A stretch of DNA of 40,264 nucleotides from Tannerella sp. (GTDB taxonomy: Bacteria; Bacteroidota; Bacteroidia; Bacteroidales; Tannerellaceae). Each line of letters begins with the position of its first letter. Position 1 is the stretch's first letter. The notes below the pieces were generated by a model, which made no database searches, was not told the DNA's origin, and was given only the letters and a program-made list of their open reading frames with translations. The stretch lies in the NCBI GenBank assembly GCA_031271805.1, contig JAISUX010000078.1, positions 1-40,264 on the forward strand, written 5' to 3'. Position numbers and translations under genes: made by a program. This document shows, piece after piece, positions 7,083 through 16,605 of the stretch.

Positions 7083-8208
7083 AAAGAAAACAGCTTGGAT
7101 GCGTCCGTTCGGATTGATGTTCAATTCCATTCTCGGTTCGTTGAGTATCTTAATGCTGATTTTGCTTGTCGCATCGGCATATTCCGACTACGTCTCGCCG
7201 GAACGGTTCATCATCTTCGCCTACCTTGGACTGGCCTTCCCTATTCTCATAATTTTAAATACTTGCCTTTTCATCTTTTGGCTTCTCGCTAAGAAATGGC
7301 GCCTCATACTCATTTTCGGCTTAGTCTTCGTGGCATGTTGGAAACCCTTAGACCGCTACTGCCCGTTTTACCCCGTAACGCCGATAGCGGAAGATAATAA
7401 TGTCATTAAAGTGCTGTCCTACAATGTGATGTGCTTCGCTTACCAGGGACATTCAAATGCGTCGCCCAATAAGATTATCGAGTATATCGCCGAATCCGGA
7501 GCCGATATTGTATGCCTCCAGGAATACATGACCGGCACACATTCAAACATGATGAGTTCGGCCGAAATTGCCAAAGCGCTCCCGATGTATCCCTATATTT
7601 CGGAAACCATCTTCACTCCCGCCGCAAACAAAAGCAACAAGTATGGGCTTGCCGTACTGTCGAAATTCCCTATCACGAGTTCGCGAAGGATTAACTACGA
7701 ATCGGCTTACAACGGATCGGCTATATATATTATTAATGTACGCGAGAAGAAATTGGTCGTGGTCAACAACCATCTCGAATCGTTCAAACTGACTGCCGAA
7801 GACCGTTTGAAGTACTCAGATATCATCAAGAACGCAAATTTTGACTTTTTTGAAGAACTCGGAGGGCAGATACAGCAGAAACTCGGACAGGCTTTCCGGA
7901 TACGAGCGCGACAGGCACAGACCGTAGCCCGTGAAATACAAAAAGAAAACGGCTACTACACAATCGTATGCGGCGATTTCAACGACACGCCTATCTCTTA
8001 CGCTTGCCGGACGGTTCGGGGGCAGCTCATAGATGCTTATGCCAAATCGGGATTAGGACCCGGCATCTCGTACAATCGCAATTTCTTTATGTTCCGCATC
8101 GACCATATCTTTTACTCTCCGACCATGGAAGCCTTTAATTGCCGCATCGACAGAAGCATCAAAGTGTCGGACCATTACCCCATCAAATGCGATTTGCGCC
8201 TGAATTAA
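7066..8208 (+). CDS. Endonuclease/exonuclease/phosphatase-fold membrane protein
   Basis: The N-terminal ~90 residues hold two to three membrane helices. The rest is an EEP domain (PF03372), a metal-dependent phosphodiesterase fold. Conserved blocks are VLSYNVMCF, CLQEY (metal-binding Glu), VVNNHLES, VCGDFND and the final SDHYPIKC (catalytic Asp-His). The substrate cannot be told from sequence; family members cut DNA, RNA, phosphoinositides or sphingomyelin. ATG 7066 overlaps the rhomboid gene by 17 bases; ATG 7045 is an alternative. Its stop and the stop of the convergent permease gene are separated by a single base, leaving no room for a terminator. Confidence 0.87.
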   Translation: MRAKSKKKTAWMRPFGLMFNSILGSLSILMLILLVASAYSDYVSPERFIIFAYLGLAFPILIILNTCLFIFWLLAKKWRLILIFGLVFVACWKPLDRYCPFYPVTPIAEDNNVIKVLSYNVMCFAYQGHSNASPNKIIEYIAESGADIVCLQEYMTGTHSNMMSSAEIAKALPMYPYISETIFTPAANKSNKYGLAVLSKFPITSSRRINYESAYNGSAIYIINVREKKLVVVNNHLESFKLTAEDRLKYSDIIKNANFDFFEELGGQIQQKLGQAFRIRARQAQTVAREIQKENGYYTIVCGDFNDTPISYACRTVRGQLIDAYAKSGLGPGISYNRNFFMFRIDHIFYSPTMEAFNCRIDRSIKVSDHYPIKCDLRLN

Positions 8209-8209
8209 A

Positions 8210-9511
8210 TCATATAAAAATATATTTCAGGATAAAGAGAACGGCGAGGATATACATCGCCGGACTTATTTTATTGAATTTCAGGCATATAACGTTAAGA
8301 ACCACATAGCTTATGAGGCTGATGAGTATCCCGTCCGAGATGCTGTAAACCATGGGAATCAGGATGATACAGATGAAGGCGGGGATTGATTCCGAGAAGT
8401 CATCCAAATCAATATTACGAATCGAGCTGAGCATGAAAAGGCCGACAATGACGAGCACCGCGCAGGTCGCCGAACCCGGAATTGCCATAAAGAGAGGCGC
8501 GAACAGCAGCGACACCGCGAAACAGGCCGCAACGACGAAAGCCGTAAGCCCCGTGCGCCCGCCCTGCGCCACTCCCGCCGCACTCTCGACGTAGGTAGTG
8601 ACCGTACTCGAACCGCAGATTGCACCAAGCGTAGTGCCTACGGCATCGGCCATGAACGCCTTGTTTATATTGGTCACCGTACCGTCTTTGTTGACAAGTC
8701 CCGCTTTCGAGGCGACACTTACCAACGTTCCGATTGTATCAAACATATCCACAAACAGGAAGGTAAAGACGATGACAAGCATGTCGAGCGAGAAGATTTT
8801 CGAGGGGTCGGTCTCGAACTGTCCGAAAATAGGCGACACCGATGGCGGGACGCTCACAATGCCCTCGTAATGCGTCAATCCCATAGGAATACCGATGATC
8901 GTAGTGCCGAGAATACCTATCAGCAAGGCTCCGGGAACTTTCAGGATAACCAGCGCACCCGTAAGGACGATGCCTATGACCGCAAGCAAGGCAACGCCGG
9001 TAGTCAGGTCGCCGAGGCCAACGAATGTAGCTTCGTTCGCAACAATCACTCCCCCACCCTTCAATCCTATGAACGCTATAAACAGCCCTATCCCCGCCCC
9101 TATGGCATGACGCAATGATGGCGGTATAGCATTGACAATCAGACCTCTAAGATTAGTAGCCGTCAGGATGATGAAGATTATTCCCTCAATAAATACGGCT
9201 GTCAGGGCGAATTGCCAGGTGTAACCTAATGACTGACAAACGGTAAAAGCGAAAAAGGCGTTCAGCCCCATGCCCGGAGCGAGGCCAAAAGGCAGTTTGG
9301 CGAGGAAAGCCATAACAAGCGTCGCTATAACCGAGACTAAGGCAGTGGTAGTGAACAATGCCCCCCTGTCCATTCCCGTTACACTCAATATCGACGGGTT
9401 AACAGCCAAGATATACGACATAGTGAGGAAAGTCGTGATTCCCGCCAAGATTTCGGTTTGGACGGTCGAAATCTTCGGATCTAAGCCGAAAAGTTTTTTT
9501 AATGCGCTCAT
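8210..9511 (-). CDS. NCS2 family purine permease (AzgA/PbuG type)
   Basis: An inner-membrane transporter of the nucleobase-cation symporter 2 family, of the branch that carries hypoxanthine, guanine or adenine. The protein has 433 residues with about 12-14 hydrophobic segments. Diagnostic blocks are the N-terminal TEILAGITTFLTMSYILAVN, the GLAPGMGLNAFFAF segment and the GTTLGAICGSSTVTTYVES motif near residue 290. Which purine it prefers cannot be read from sequence. It is the second gene of a minus-strand pair, 16 bases after a DUF5020 outer-membrane protein gene. Confidence 0.93.
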   Translation of the reverse strand: MSALKKLFGLDPKISTVQTEILAGITTFLTMSYILAVNPSILSVTGMDRGALFTTTALVSVIATLVMAFLAKLPFGLAPGMGLNAFFAFTVCQSLGYTWQFALTAVFIEGIIFIILTATNLRGLIVNAIPPSLRHAIGAGIGLFIAFIGLKGGGVIVANEATFVGLGDLTTGVALLAVIGIVLTGALVILKVPGALLIGILGTTIIGIPMGLTHYEGIVSVPPSVSPIFGQFETDPSKIFSLDMLVIVFTFLFVDMFDTIGTLVSVASKAGLVNKDGTVTNINKAFMADAVGTTLGAICGSSTVTTYVESAAGVAQGGRTGLTAFVVAACFAVSLLFAPLFMAIPGSATCAVLVIVGLFMLSSIRNIDLDDFSESIPAFICIILIPMVYSISDGILISLISYVVLNVICLKFNKISPAMYILAVLFILKYIFI

Positions 9512-9527
9512 AGTAATATCAATTAGT

Positions 9528-10229
9528 TTAAAAATCCCATTTTATCGCAGCCGTCGGTATGACATAGAAACCGTTGCGGACGGCAAAGTCATAGCTCAAC
9601 TCCACTTCGGAGCCGATACTGAGGTTGAAATTCGGATCGACGCCGCCGAGCGTGTTCAGGTGAAACCAGAATTGCGGCTCGGAAAGGAAGATATAATCGC
9701 CGTTTGGGTTTTTCTCGCGCCAAAAGTCGGCAAAACCCGTGAACGTGCAAGATTTATTACGTCCGAAATGCAGATACCACGTACCTGTAAGCTGGAAATT
9801 ATGCGGCTCGTCGAAGTCCTGCTTTTGGATATACTTATACATAGCACTCAACGAAAAGCCTCGCGAGAAGTCCATATTATTATATGTATAAGTAGCGCCG
9901 AGCAGATAAGCGTTGCGGACATACTGCAAACCGCCGTTGTATTCGACGTGGGCAGAGAACGGACCGTCCCAAAACTTCAGCTCGCGGGCGATTTCCCAAT
10001 AAGCCGCCGCCACGCCCGCCGACTTATAATCCATGTCGATGAAAAAGAACGTGCTCCCCCACTTATCCGGCTTAAACATCTCGACGGTAGTGGTATAAAG
10101 CGGTCTTTCGCCCATATCATCATCATCCGAATAGGCGAAACGCCCGAAGTCGTAATGCAACTGCACATTCTGCGCTCCGGCGCCAACATTGCACAAGGCA
10201 ATAAAAATCAAACATACTAACTTCTTCAT
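9528..10229 (-). CDS. DUF5020 family predicted outer-membrane barrel
   Basis: I chose ATG 10229 because it opens a clear signal peptide (MKKLVCLIFIALCNVGAGAQ); the longer frame from 10289 adds 20 residues that do not fit. The mature part (about 213 residues) alternates hydrophobic and polar residues and ends in F, as outer-membrane barrels do. The pattern of aromatic strands (RPLYTTTVEMFKPDKWGSTFFF) recalls Tsx-type nucleoside channels; this likeness is my reading, not a search result. The purine permease gene follows directly, which suggests a route for nucleosides or bases across the outer membrane. Confidence 0.75.
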   Translation of the reverse strand: MKKLVCLIFIALCNVGAGAQNVQLHYDFGRFAYSDDDDMGERPLYTTTVEMFKPDKWGSTFFFIDMDYKSAGVAAAYWEIARELKFWDGPFSAHVEYNGGLQYVRNAYLLGATYTYNNMDFSRGFSLSAMYKYIQKQDFDEPHNFQLTGTWYLHFGRNKSCTFTGFADFWREKNPNGDYIFLSEPQFWFHLNTLGGVDPNFNLSIGSEVELSYDFAVRNGFYVIPTAAIKWDF

Positions 10230-10305
10230 AAGAATCAAAATTTGGTGTTTAAGAGAGTGCAATTTTACAAAAAAAAATCCTAAATCCACAAAAAAACCTT
10301 TTTTT

Positions 10306-10336
10306 TTTGCTAAACCGACTGTTTTTACTATCTTTG
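10306..10336 (+). promoter_or_regulatory. Promoter of the coaX operon
   Basis: TTTG (10306-10309), a 19-base spacer and TATCTTTG (10329-10336) match the Bacteroidetes -33/-7 promoter exactly. The leader to the GTG start at 10359 is short, about 15-20 bases. Confidence 0.75.
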
Positions 10337-10358
10337 TGGCGGAAAAATTTACTAAAAC

Positions 10359-11090
10359 GTGAATTTAATTGTAGAGCAAGGTAATACAAAACTGAAAGTA
10401 GCTGTCTTCGACGGCAATGCGATAGAGCGTCTGTTCATCGAAGAAAACGGTGATTTGCAGCGTATAAAGACGATAATCGGGCAATATCGTCCGGAAAAGG
10501 GCATAATATCGTCGGTCATCGGGCATGACGAGCTGATAATCAGCCTATTAAGCGAGCGCCTTTCGTCTTTCATTTTGCTCGACGAGCATGTCTCGACGCC
10601 GATAATCATTGATTATGCAACGCGCGACACCTTGGGCAATGACCGCGTAGCAGCAGCAGTCGGAGCGAATTACCTGCAGCCGGGCAAGAACCTGTTAGTC
10701 ATCGACGCCGGCACGGCCATCACTTACGAGGTCGTCGAAGCATCGGGGACATACAAAGGAGGCAACATCTCGCCGGGCATGACGACCCGATTTAAAGCGT
10801 TAAACCGGTTCACGAAACAATTGCCGTTAGTAAAAGAGAGTGACAGCGTCCCAGTAATCGGGACAAGTACCGAATCCGCTATATTAGCGGGGGTTGTGAA
10901 TGGCATCGTTTACGAAATGGATGGATATATCGACATGATGAAAGAACGCTACGACGACGTTTTTGTTTTTTTAACAGGCGGACATTCATTTTATTTTGAA
11001 AAACGGCTGAAAAGTCGCACCTTTGCAGACGCAAATTTGGTCTTAATTGGTTTAAACAGAATATTGGAATATAATGCGGAAAAGTATTAG
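10359..11090 (+). CDS. coaX: Type III pantothenate kinase
   Basis: It phosphorylates pantothenate with ATP, the first step of coenzyme A synthesis. The GTG start (GTG AAT TTA ATT) puts the phosphate-binding motif at the very N-terminus (EQGNTKLKVAVFDG), where the family has D/E-x-GNT. Other family blocks are TLGNDRVAAAVGA, the IDAGTAITYE motif with the catalytic Asp, GGNISPGMTTRFKAL and GTSTESAILAGVVNG. At 243 residues it has normal length. Its end overlaps the next gene by 17 bases, so it leads a long co-oriented run through lptC and probably to rlmN. Confidence 0.95.
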   Translation: MNLIVEQGNTKLKVAVFDGNAIERLFIEENGDLQRIKTIIGQYRPEKGIISSVIGHDELIISLLSERLSSFILLDEHVSTPIIIDYATRDTLGNDRVAAAVGANYLQPGKNLLVIDAGTAITYEVVEASGTYKGGNISPGMTTRFKALNRFTKQLPLVKESDSVPVIGTSTESAILAGVVNGIVYEMDGYIDMMKERYDDVFVFLTGGHSFYFEKRLKSRTFADANLVLIGLNRILEYNAEKY

Positions 11091-12315
11091 TCTGATTGTT
11101 ATATCAGGAGTTTTGACATTATTATCGGTGGAATTGGCGGCTCAAAACGGCACTAATTCACCATATACTCGTTACGGATACGGCGAGTTAGCCAACAGCT
11201 CATTCGGCGCAGGTCGTTCTATGGGAGGCATAGGTGTCGGTTTGCGCTCATCGAGACAAATCAATCCGATGAATCCGGCATCTTATTCGTGCATGGACTC
11301 GATGACTTTCCTCTTCGACTTCGGTGCGTCGGGGCAAATATCGTGGTACAGCGACGGCACAAATAGCCAACACGATTTCAACGGCAACGTCGAGTATATG
11401 GCAATGCAGTTCCCCATATTAAAAAAACGCGCCGCAATGAGCATCGGATTGATGCCTTTTTCGCATGTAGGATACAAGTTCGGAGAAGTCAAAACGACCG
11501 AAGATCTGACATATACGGAATCATTTGAAGGCTATGGCGGATTAAACCAATTGTTTGCCGGACTGTCTATTGAGCTATGGAAGAAGCGTCTTTCATTGGG
11601 TGCTAACCTGAATTATCTGTTCGGAACAGTAACCCACAGTGCAACAAGCGTGTACTCAATACAAAATTCGACTTATGTCCAGACTACGAAAGCGATCAAG
11701 ATTAAAAACGCCGCCTTGGATTTCGGGATGCAATACGTTCATCCTTTATCCAAAAACGATAATCTTATCTTCGGACTGACATTTTCGCCGAAAACGAAAT
11801 TGGGTAATGTGACTTACGAAACCACCACAAGCACGTCGGTAGTTACCGACACCATATCGGGGCTGGCTTACGACTTGCCGACGAGGTTGGGTTTCGGGAC
11901 ATCGTTTGTAAGGGACAACAAACTTATTGTAGCGCTCGACGCGACTTATCAGAAATGGAGTGAAGCCTCGTTCGGCGGACGAAACGACGGGTTCAACGAC
12001 CGGCTGAAAATAGCGGCAGGCGCCGAGTGGATACCTAACTTCTACTCACGGCCTTACCTCAACAGGATGAAATACAGGGCGGGAATAAACTATTCAAACT
12101 CTTATATCATAGTTAAGGACAAAGGTTACAATGAGATTGGCGCAACGTTGGGAGTAGGCTTTCCTATCACCGACCAGCGCTCATTCGTCAATGTCTCGTT
12201 CGAATATGTGAAAATTCGTCCCGAAGTAAAGACGATGATCAACGAGAATTATTTTAGACTGACTTTAAGTTATACATTTAATGAATTTTGGTTCTTTAAA
12301 ATGAAGTTAGATTAA
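11074..12315 (+). CDS. Predicted outer-membrane beta-barrel protein (413 aa)
   Basis: The signal peptide is MRKSISLIVISGVLTLLSVELAAQ. The mature protein begins NSPYTRYGYGELANSSFGAGRSMGG, a start shared by a Bacteroidetes barrel family with a FadL-like look. Repeated amphipathic strands and many aromatics follow, and the protein ends FNEFWFFKMKLD. It is likely an outer-membrane barrel; ligand and role are unknown to me. It overlaps coaX by 17 bases and is followed after 27 bases by a TPR protein gene, so the two may act together. Confidence 0.8.
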   Translation: MRKSISLIVISGVLTLLSVELAAQNGTNSPYTRYGYGELANSSFGAGRSMGGIGVGLRSSRQINPMNPASYSCMDSMTFLFDFGASGQISWYSDGTNSQHDFNGNVEYMAMQFPILKKRAAMSIGLMPFSHVGYKFGEVKTTEDLTYTESFEGYGGLNQLFAGLSIELWKKRLSLGANLNYLFGTVTHSATSVYSIQNSTYVQTTKAIKIKNAALDFGMQYVHPLSKNDNLIFGLTFSPKTKLGNVTYETTTSTSVVTDTISGLAYDLPTRLGFGTSFVRDNKLIVALDATYQKWSEASFGGRNDGFNDRLKIAAGAEWIPNFYSRPYLNRMKYRAGINYSNSYIIVKDKGYNEIGATLGVGFPITDQRSFVNVSFEYVKIRPEVKTMINENYFRLTLSYTFNEFWFFKMKLD

Positions 12316-12342
12316 TGTCGAACAATTTTAAATATATAGGAT

Positions 12343-13713
12343 ATGAAAATCAAGTTATTATTCATGGTCGCGGGTATATTGATAGCGACCGGCGTAAACG
12401 CGCAAAAGGGAGTTGATAATGGAAGGCCGTTCGGTTCGGGCGAAGACAGTGCAAACTGTGTGAAGAACATCAGTTTGTTCATACCTTATGCCAAATCGAA
12501 TAACTACAAGGACGCTTATCCTTTCTGGAAGAAAGTTTACGATGAATGTCCGGGTTCTACCAAGAATGTTTACATCTACGGCGAAGACATCATCGGCTGG
12601 CAAATCTCTCAGGAAAGCGATGCGGCAAAAAAGGATGCGCTTATTGATGAAATGATGACGCTTTTCGACACTCGCGTGAAGTATTTCGGCAACGACCGTC
12701 GTTACGGGAAGGATTGGATCGTATCGCAAAAAGCGCAGAAATACAATCTCCTTAAGGGTGATAACACCGACCCGGCCCTGATCTATAAATGGACAGGCGA
12801 GGTAGTGGACGAGTTTAAGGAGAACGTCGAGCCGCTCGCCGTGTCGCTCTATATGTTCGCATCGTTCAAGATGTTCCAGAACGACAAGGAAAAGTATAAA
12901 GAGCAGTATGTCAACGACTTCCTCAAGACGACGCCCTTGCTCGACGCCGCTTTAGGTATCGCCGAGGAAGCCAAAGACCAGAAGAAGATTGAGAATATCA
13001 CCGCCCGTAAGGCCGAAATAGAGCAGAATTTCGCCGCCAGCGGAGCCGCCGAATGTGATATCCTGCAAAGCATCTACGCTTCAAAAATCGAGGCCAATAA
13101 AGACAACCTCGATTTCCTGAACGAGACGATGAGCCTGCTCCGTCGGGTCGGCTGCAAGGAGTCCGACGCCTATATCGCCGCATCGGAATATGTTTACAAG
13201 ATCGCACCGACGGCCGAATCGGCAATGGGTCTCGGCAGCAAGGCATTCAAAAACAACAACGACGAAGAGGCCGAAAAATACTTCAACGAGGCTATCGGCA
13301 TGACCGAAGACAGCGGCATCAAAGCCGACCTCTACATGGCCTTAGCTGCTATGGCGCTCAAACAGGGACAATTGGTCAAGACCAAACAACTCTGCCAGAA
13401 GTGCCTCGCCGAAAACGATAAGTACGGACGCGCCTATATCCTGCTTGCACAAGCATATTCTATGGGTGGGAAATCCATCTTCTCCGATGATCCGGTGCTG
13501 GCTAAAACAGTCTTCATCGCAGCGGCCGACAAGGCCTTGCGCGCACGGCAGGTTGACCCCTCGGTAGCCGATGAAGCTAACAAACTGTTAAATTCGTACA
13601 GCCAATACTACCCGACCAAAGAAGAAGTGTTCATGCACCCGGATATCAACGACGGCAGCAATTTCACTATCGGAGGCTGGATAGGCGAAACGGTCAAGAT
13701 CAGGACTAAGTAA
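12343..13713 (+). CDS. Secreted tetratricopeptide-repeat protein (456 aa)
   Basis: MKIKLLFMVAGILIATGVNAQ is a signal peptide, so the protein is exported to the periplasm. The N-terminal half contains helical pairs (YKDAYPFWKKVYDECPG). TPR-like units are clearest at residues ~295-420 (AMGLGSKAFKNNNDEEAEKYFNEAIG, then ADLYMALAAMALKQGQLVKTKQLCQKC). Such proteins are scaffolds; no partner can be named from sequence. Position between an outer-membrane barrel and lptC suggests envelope assembly. Confidence 0.85.
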   Translation: MKIKLLFMVAGILIATGVNAQKGVDNGRPFGSGEDSANCVKNISLFIPYAKSNNYKDAYPFWKKVYDECPGSTKNVYIYGEDIIGWQISQESDAAKKDALIDEMMTLFDTRVKYFGNDRRYGKDWIVSQKAQKYNLLKGDNTDPALIYKWTGEVVDEFKENVEPLAVSLYMFASFKMFQNDKEKYKEQYVNDFLKTTPLLDAALGIAEEAKDQKKIENITARKAEIEQNFAASGAAECDILQSIYASKIEANKDNLDFLNETMSLLRRVGCKESDAYIAASEYVYKIAPTAESAMGLGSKAFKNNNDEEAEKYFNEAIGMTEDSGIKADLYMALAAMALKQGQLVKTKQLCQKCLAENDKYGRAYILLAQAYSMGGKSIFSDDPVLAKTVFIAAADKALRARQVDPSVADEANKLLNSYSQYYPTKEEVFMHPDINDGSNFTIGGWIGETVKIRTK

Positions 13714-13728
13714 TTTAACGGCTTCGCA

Positions 13729-14391
13729 ATGTCGAGTCTTATGGAAATAAACCCTTTGAGAGGCATGGCAATCGTGTTGTTGACGGTTGTCGTGCCTTTC
13801 GGTTTTCTGTTTTCGTGCGGCGGCGAGAAAAAAGAGATGGTAGATATCGACTTCGACCCCGAAACGTCGTACACGCTTAAGGAGACCGATGTCGAGACTT
13901 ATGTCTCCGATTCGGGACGAACGCGCTACAAGATAATCACCGACACATGGCTAATCTTCGGCAAAGCAAAAGAGCCATACTGGTTCTTCCCCGACGGCGT
14001 CTATCTCGAACGCTTCGACACGGCGTTCAACACCGAAGCGAGCATCAAAGCCGATACCGCCCGCTATTTCGAGCGCCGGAAAATATGGAAATTAGACGGG
14101 AATGTCGATATCTCCAACTTCAAAGGCGAACGATTCCAGACGCCGCAACTTTTTTGGGACCAGAACGTCGAAAAAATCTACTCCGACTCGTTCATCCGAG
14201 TGTCGAAAGGCGACAAAATCAATACCGGAATAGGATTCAGCTCCAATCAGGACATGAGTATCTATAAGATTTATAATCCCGGTGCAGTGATACCCTTCGA
14301 CGCGCAAAGACGCACATTATCAGGAGATTCAATACCGCCGGACAGCATTGTCGCCGAGAATAAAACAGAGGAAAATGACACAATACAGTAA
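13729..14391 (+). CDS. lptC: LPS export system periplasmic protein LptC
   Basis: LptC (PF06835) links the LptBFG inner-membrane ABC transporter to the periplasmic LPS bridge. A hydrophobic N-terminal segment (residues ~13-28) ends in FLFSCGG, giving a lipobox-like cysteine as in many Bacteroidetes LptC proteins. The body contains the family's beta-jellyroll repeats: YKIITDTWLIF, WFFPDGVYLERFD, IKADTARYFERRKIWKLDGNVDI and RFQTPQLFWDQNVEKIYSD. The start could also be ATG 13741. It follows the TPR gene by 15 bases. LptE is encoded separately at 3089. Confidence 0.9.
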   Translation: MSSLMEINPLRGMAIVLLTVVVPFGFLFSCGGEKKEMVDIDFDPETSYTLKETDVETYVSDSGRTRYKIITDTWLIFGKAKEPYWFFPDGVYLERFDTAFNTEASIKADTARYFERRKIWKLDGNVDISNFKGERFQTPQLFWDQNVEKIYSDSFIRVSKGDKINTGIGFSSNQDMSIYKIYNPGAVIPFDAQRRTLSGDSIPPDSIVAENKTEENDTIQ

Positions 14392-14431
14392 AAAAAATCT
14401 TAATTCATAATTATAATTAATAATTTATTTG

Positions 14432-14439
14432 TACCTTTG
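14432..14439 (+). promoter_or_regulatory. Probable -7 promoter core before the PpiD-like gene
   Basis: TACCTTTG fits TAnnTTTG and lies 24 bases before the ATG. The 70-base spacer after lptC is very AT-rich, but no -33 TTTG stands at the expected distance. It would give the folding-factor gene its own transcription in addition to readthrough. Confidence 0.5.
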
Positions 14440-14463
14440 CGCCCGCAAATTTAAAATTTTTAT

Positions 14464-16605
14464 ATGGCAACACTTGAGAAAATACGTAGCAAGGCAGGCC
14501 TGTTAGTAGGTATCGTAGGTCTGGCTTTATTTGCTTTCATTATCGGAGACCTCTTGAATTCGAGCAATTCGTTTATCCACAAGAACCAGAACATCGTCGT
14601 CGATGTTAATGGCGAAGCGGTTGATTATCAAGAATACATGAGTCGTGAGAATGAGATGGTAGAGTTCTACAAACTCCAGACAGGCAATCAAAACCTGTCG
14701 GAACAGTACATGAGTCAAATCCGTCAATCAGTTTATAATGAGATAGTTACGGAGAAAGTCCTTGACCCTCGGCTCGAAGAATTAGGAATAAAAGTCACTC
14801 CCGAAGAGATGCTTGACATGACCGAAGGCGAAAACATTTCGCCCATCCTTCTGCAGGTGCCTTTCTTCCAAAACCAGCAGACCGGTCAGTTCGACCGTAA
14901 TGCGTTGCTCAACTTCCTCAACCAGATAAAGAATATCGAGAGCTATCCTCCCGATGCTCAGATGCAAATAGCGCAGTACCGCAACATTTGGATGTTCTGG
15001 GAGAAAAACATCAAGCGCAACCGCCTGATGGACAAATATACCACGTTGATATCCAAGGCAATAGTGGCCAACAACATTGAAGCTAAGGCCAATTACGACG
15101 CTGCGGCCGAGAGTTCGGATATCGTCTATGTGATGGCGCCATTCTCAAGCATTGCCGACTCGACGATAGTTGTGCCCGAAGCGGAAATCAAGAAACTCTA
15201 CGAGCAGCGCAAAGAAATGTTTCGCCAGCAAGAAACGGCCGTTATCGACTATATCGCCTTGGATATCGTTCCGAGCCAGGACGATTTCGACAAGGTATCT
15301 AAAGAAATGGACCAGATACGCAACGAAGTTGAGACGACCGAGAACATCGCCGCCCTGACAAACGAGAAATCGGAGCACAAATATATCAACGCCTTCTTCT
15401 CAAAATCGGGTTTCGGCACTGATAATGACGTGATTGAGTTCGTTGAGACCGCAAAAGTCGGCGACATCGACGGCCCCTTGTTCAAGGATAACGCATATCG
15501 CATCCTTAAACTCGTTGATAAGACAGAGGCGCCCGATTCCGTCAAGGTTTCGGAGATATTGCTCGCCCCGCGCGCCAACGAGGCGGCGACAAGGGCATAC
15601 GCCGACAGTCTTTTGGATGCGCTCAACCATGGCTCCGACTTTGTTGAAGCTGTCAAGAAACACTCCATTGACCAGCTCGTCGATAAAGACGGCGAATTAG
15701 GCTGGCTGACGGAGGCCGGCGCATTGCAGGGCATAAACGAAGAGTTCAAAAAGACCGTCTTCAGCCTGCCCATCGGCAAATACGACATCGTGAAATCAAA
15801 CTACGGAATGCATATTGTCAAAGTAACGGAAAAGACTAAGGACGTGCCAAAATACAAGATTGCGGATATCCTTTACACCGTAACCCCAAGTTCGGCAACC
15901 CGCAGCCAGATATACAATAATCTTAACCAGTTCATAGTCAAGAACAACAGTATTGAGAAGCTCGAAGCCAACGCTAAAGATAACGGCTTTGACTTAGTCG
16001 CCAACGCACGGGTATTGAGTACCGACATGACTATCAACAACATCACCGGCGCCCGCCAGATAGTACGCTGGGCTTTCAATAGCAGCAAGGGACAGATTTC
16101 CAACGAGATCTTCGAATGTGACGGCAAATTCGTCGTGACAGCCCTCAAAGGCAAACTACCCGAAGGCTACCAGTCATTAGCAGCTGTTGAGCCGCAACTT
16201 CGCGCCGAATTAGTTTCTAAGATAAAAAGCGAGAAGATTGCCGCCGACCTCAAGGCTAAAAACCTCTCGACACTTGCGGAATACGCCGCCGAGACAGGCT
16301 ACAACCCGGATACGGTAAGGTATATCAACATGTCAACCCAACGCATCACAAACATCGGCATTGAGCCTAAACTAAACGCTTACATCGCCGCCGCTCCGCT
16401 AAATAAGTTGAGCGAGCCTATAGCCGGCGACAATGGGGTCTATGTCTTCATGGTCATTAACCGCACTAAGGAAGAACAGGAATACGATCCTAAGCAGGAG
16501 GCAAGCGTTGTCGAGGCCAACAACAGTTTTATGATAAGCAATTTCATTTTCCGCAATCTTCAGCAAGAGGCTAAGATTCAGGACAATCGCATCAGATTCT
16601 ATTGA
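14464..16605 (+). CDS. PpiD/SurA-like periplasmic folding factor with PPIC rotamase domain
   Basis: A membrane-anchored chaperone and peptidyl-prolyl isomerase of the periplasm. Residues ~12-30 (GLLVGIVGLALFAFIIGDLL) are the single N-terminal membrane helix, as in PpiD. A SurA-N-like helical domain (VNGEAVDYQEYMSRE through about residue 200) follows. A parvulin/PPIC domain spans about 360-460, with VSEILLAPRA, GELGWLTEAG and YGMHIVKVTEK. The C-terminal ~200 residues are a second helical chaperone part. At 713 residues it is a little longer than E. coli PpiD. Its stop overlaps the rlmN start by four bases (TTGA). Confidence 0.9.
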   Translation: MATLEKIRSKAGLLVGIVGLALFAFIIGDLLNSSNSFIHKNQNIVVDVNGEAVDYQEYMSRENEMVEFYKLQTGNQNLSEQYMSQIRQSVYNEIVTEKVLDPRLEELGIKVTPEEMLDMTEGENISPILLQVPFFQNQQTGQFDRNALLNFLNQIKNIESYPPDAQMQIAQYRNIWMFWEKNIKRNRLMDKYTTLISKAIVANNIEAKANYDAAAESSDIVYVMAPFSSIADSTIVVPEAEIKKLYEQRKEMFRQQETAVIDYIALDIVPSQDDFDKVSKEMDQIRNEVETTENIAALTNEKSEHKYINAFFSKSGFGTDNDVIEFVETAKVGDIDGPLFKDNAYRILKLVDKTEAPDSVKVSEILLAPRANEAATRAYADSLLDALNHGSDFVEAVKKHSIDQLVDKDGELGWLTEAGALQGINEEFKKTVFSLPIGKYDIVKSNYGMHIVKVTEKTKDVPKYKIADILYTVTPSSATRSQIYNNLNQFIVKNNSIEKLEANAKDNGFDLVANARVLSTDMTINNITGARQIVRWAFNSSKGQISNEIFECDGKFVVTALKGKLPEGYQSLAAVEPQLRAELVSKIKSEKIAADLKAKNLSTLAEYAAETGYNPDTVRYINMSTQRITNIGIEPKLNAYIAAAPLNKLSEPIAGDNGVYVFMVINRTKEEQEYDPKQEASVVEANNSFMISNFIFRNLQQEAKIQDNRIRFY

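Noticed and set aside
9270..10220. 316-residue open frame on the plus strand, opposite the permease and DUF5020 genes
   Set aside because: It spans the ends of two well-supported minus-strand genes, has no recognisable domain and has low-complexity composition; it is a shadow frame.
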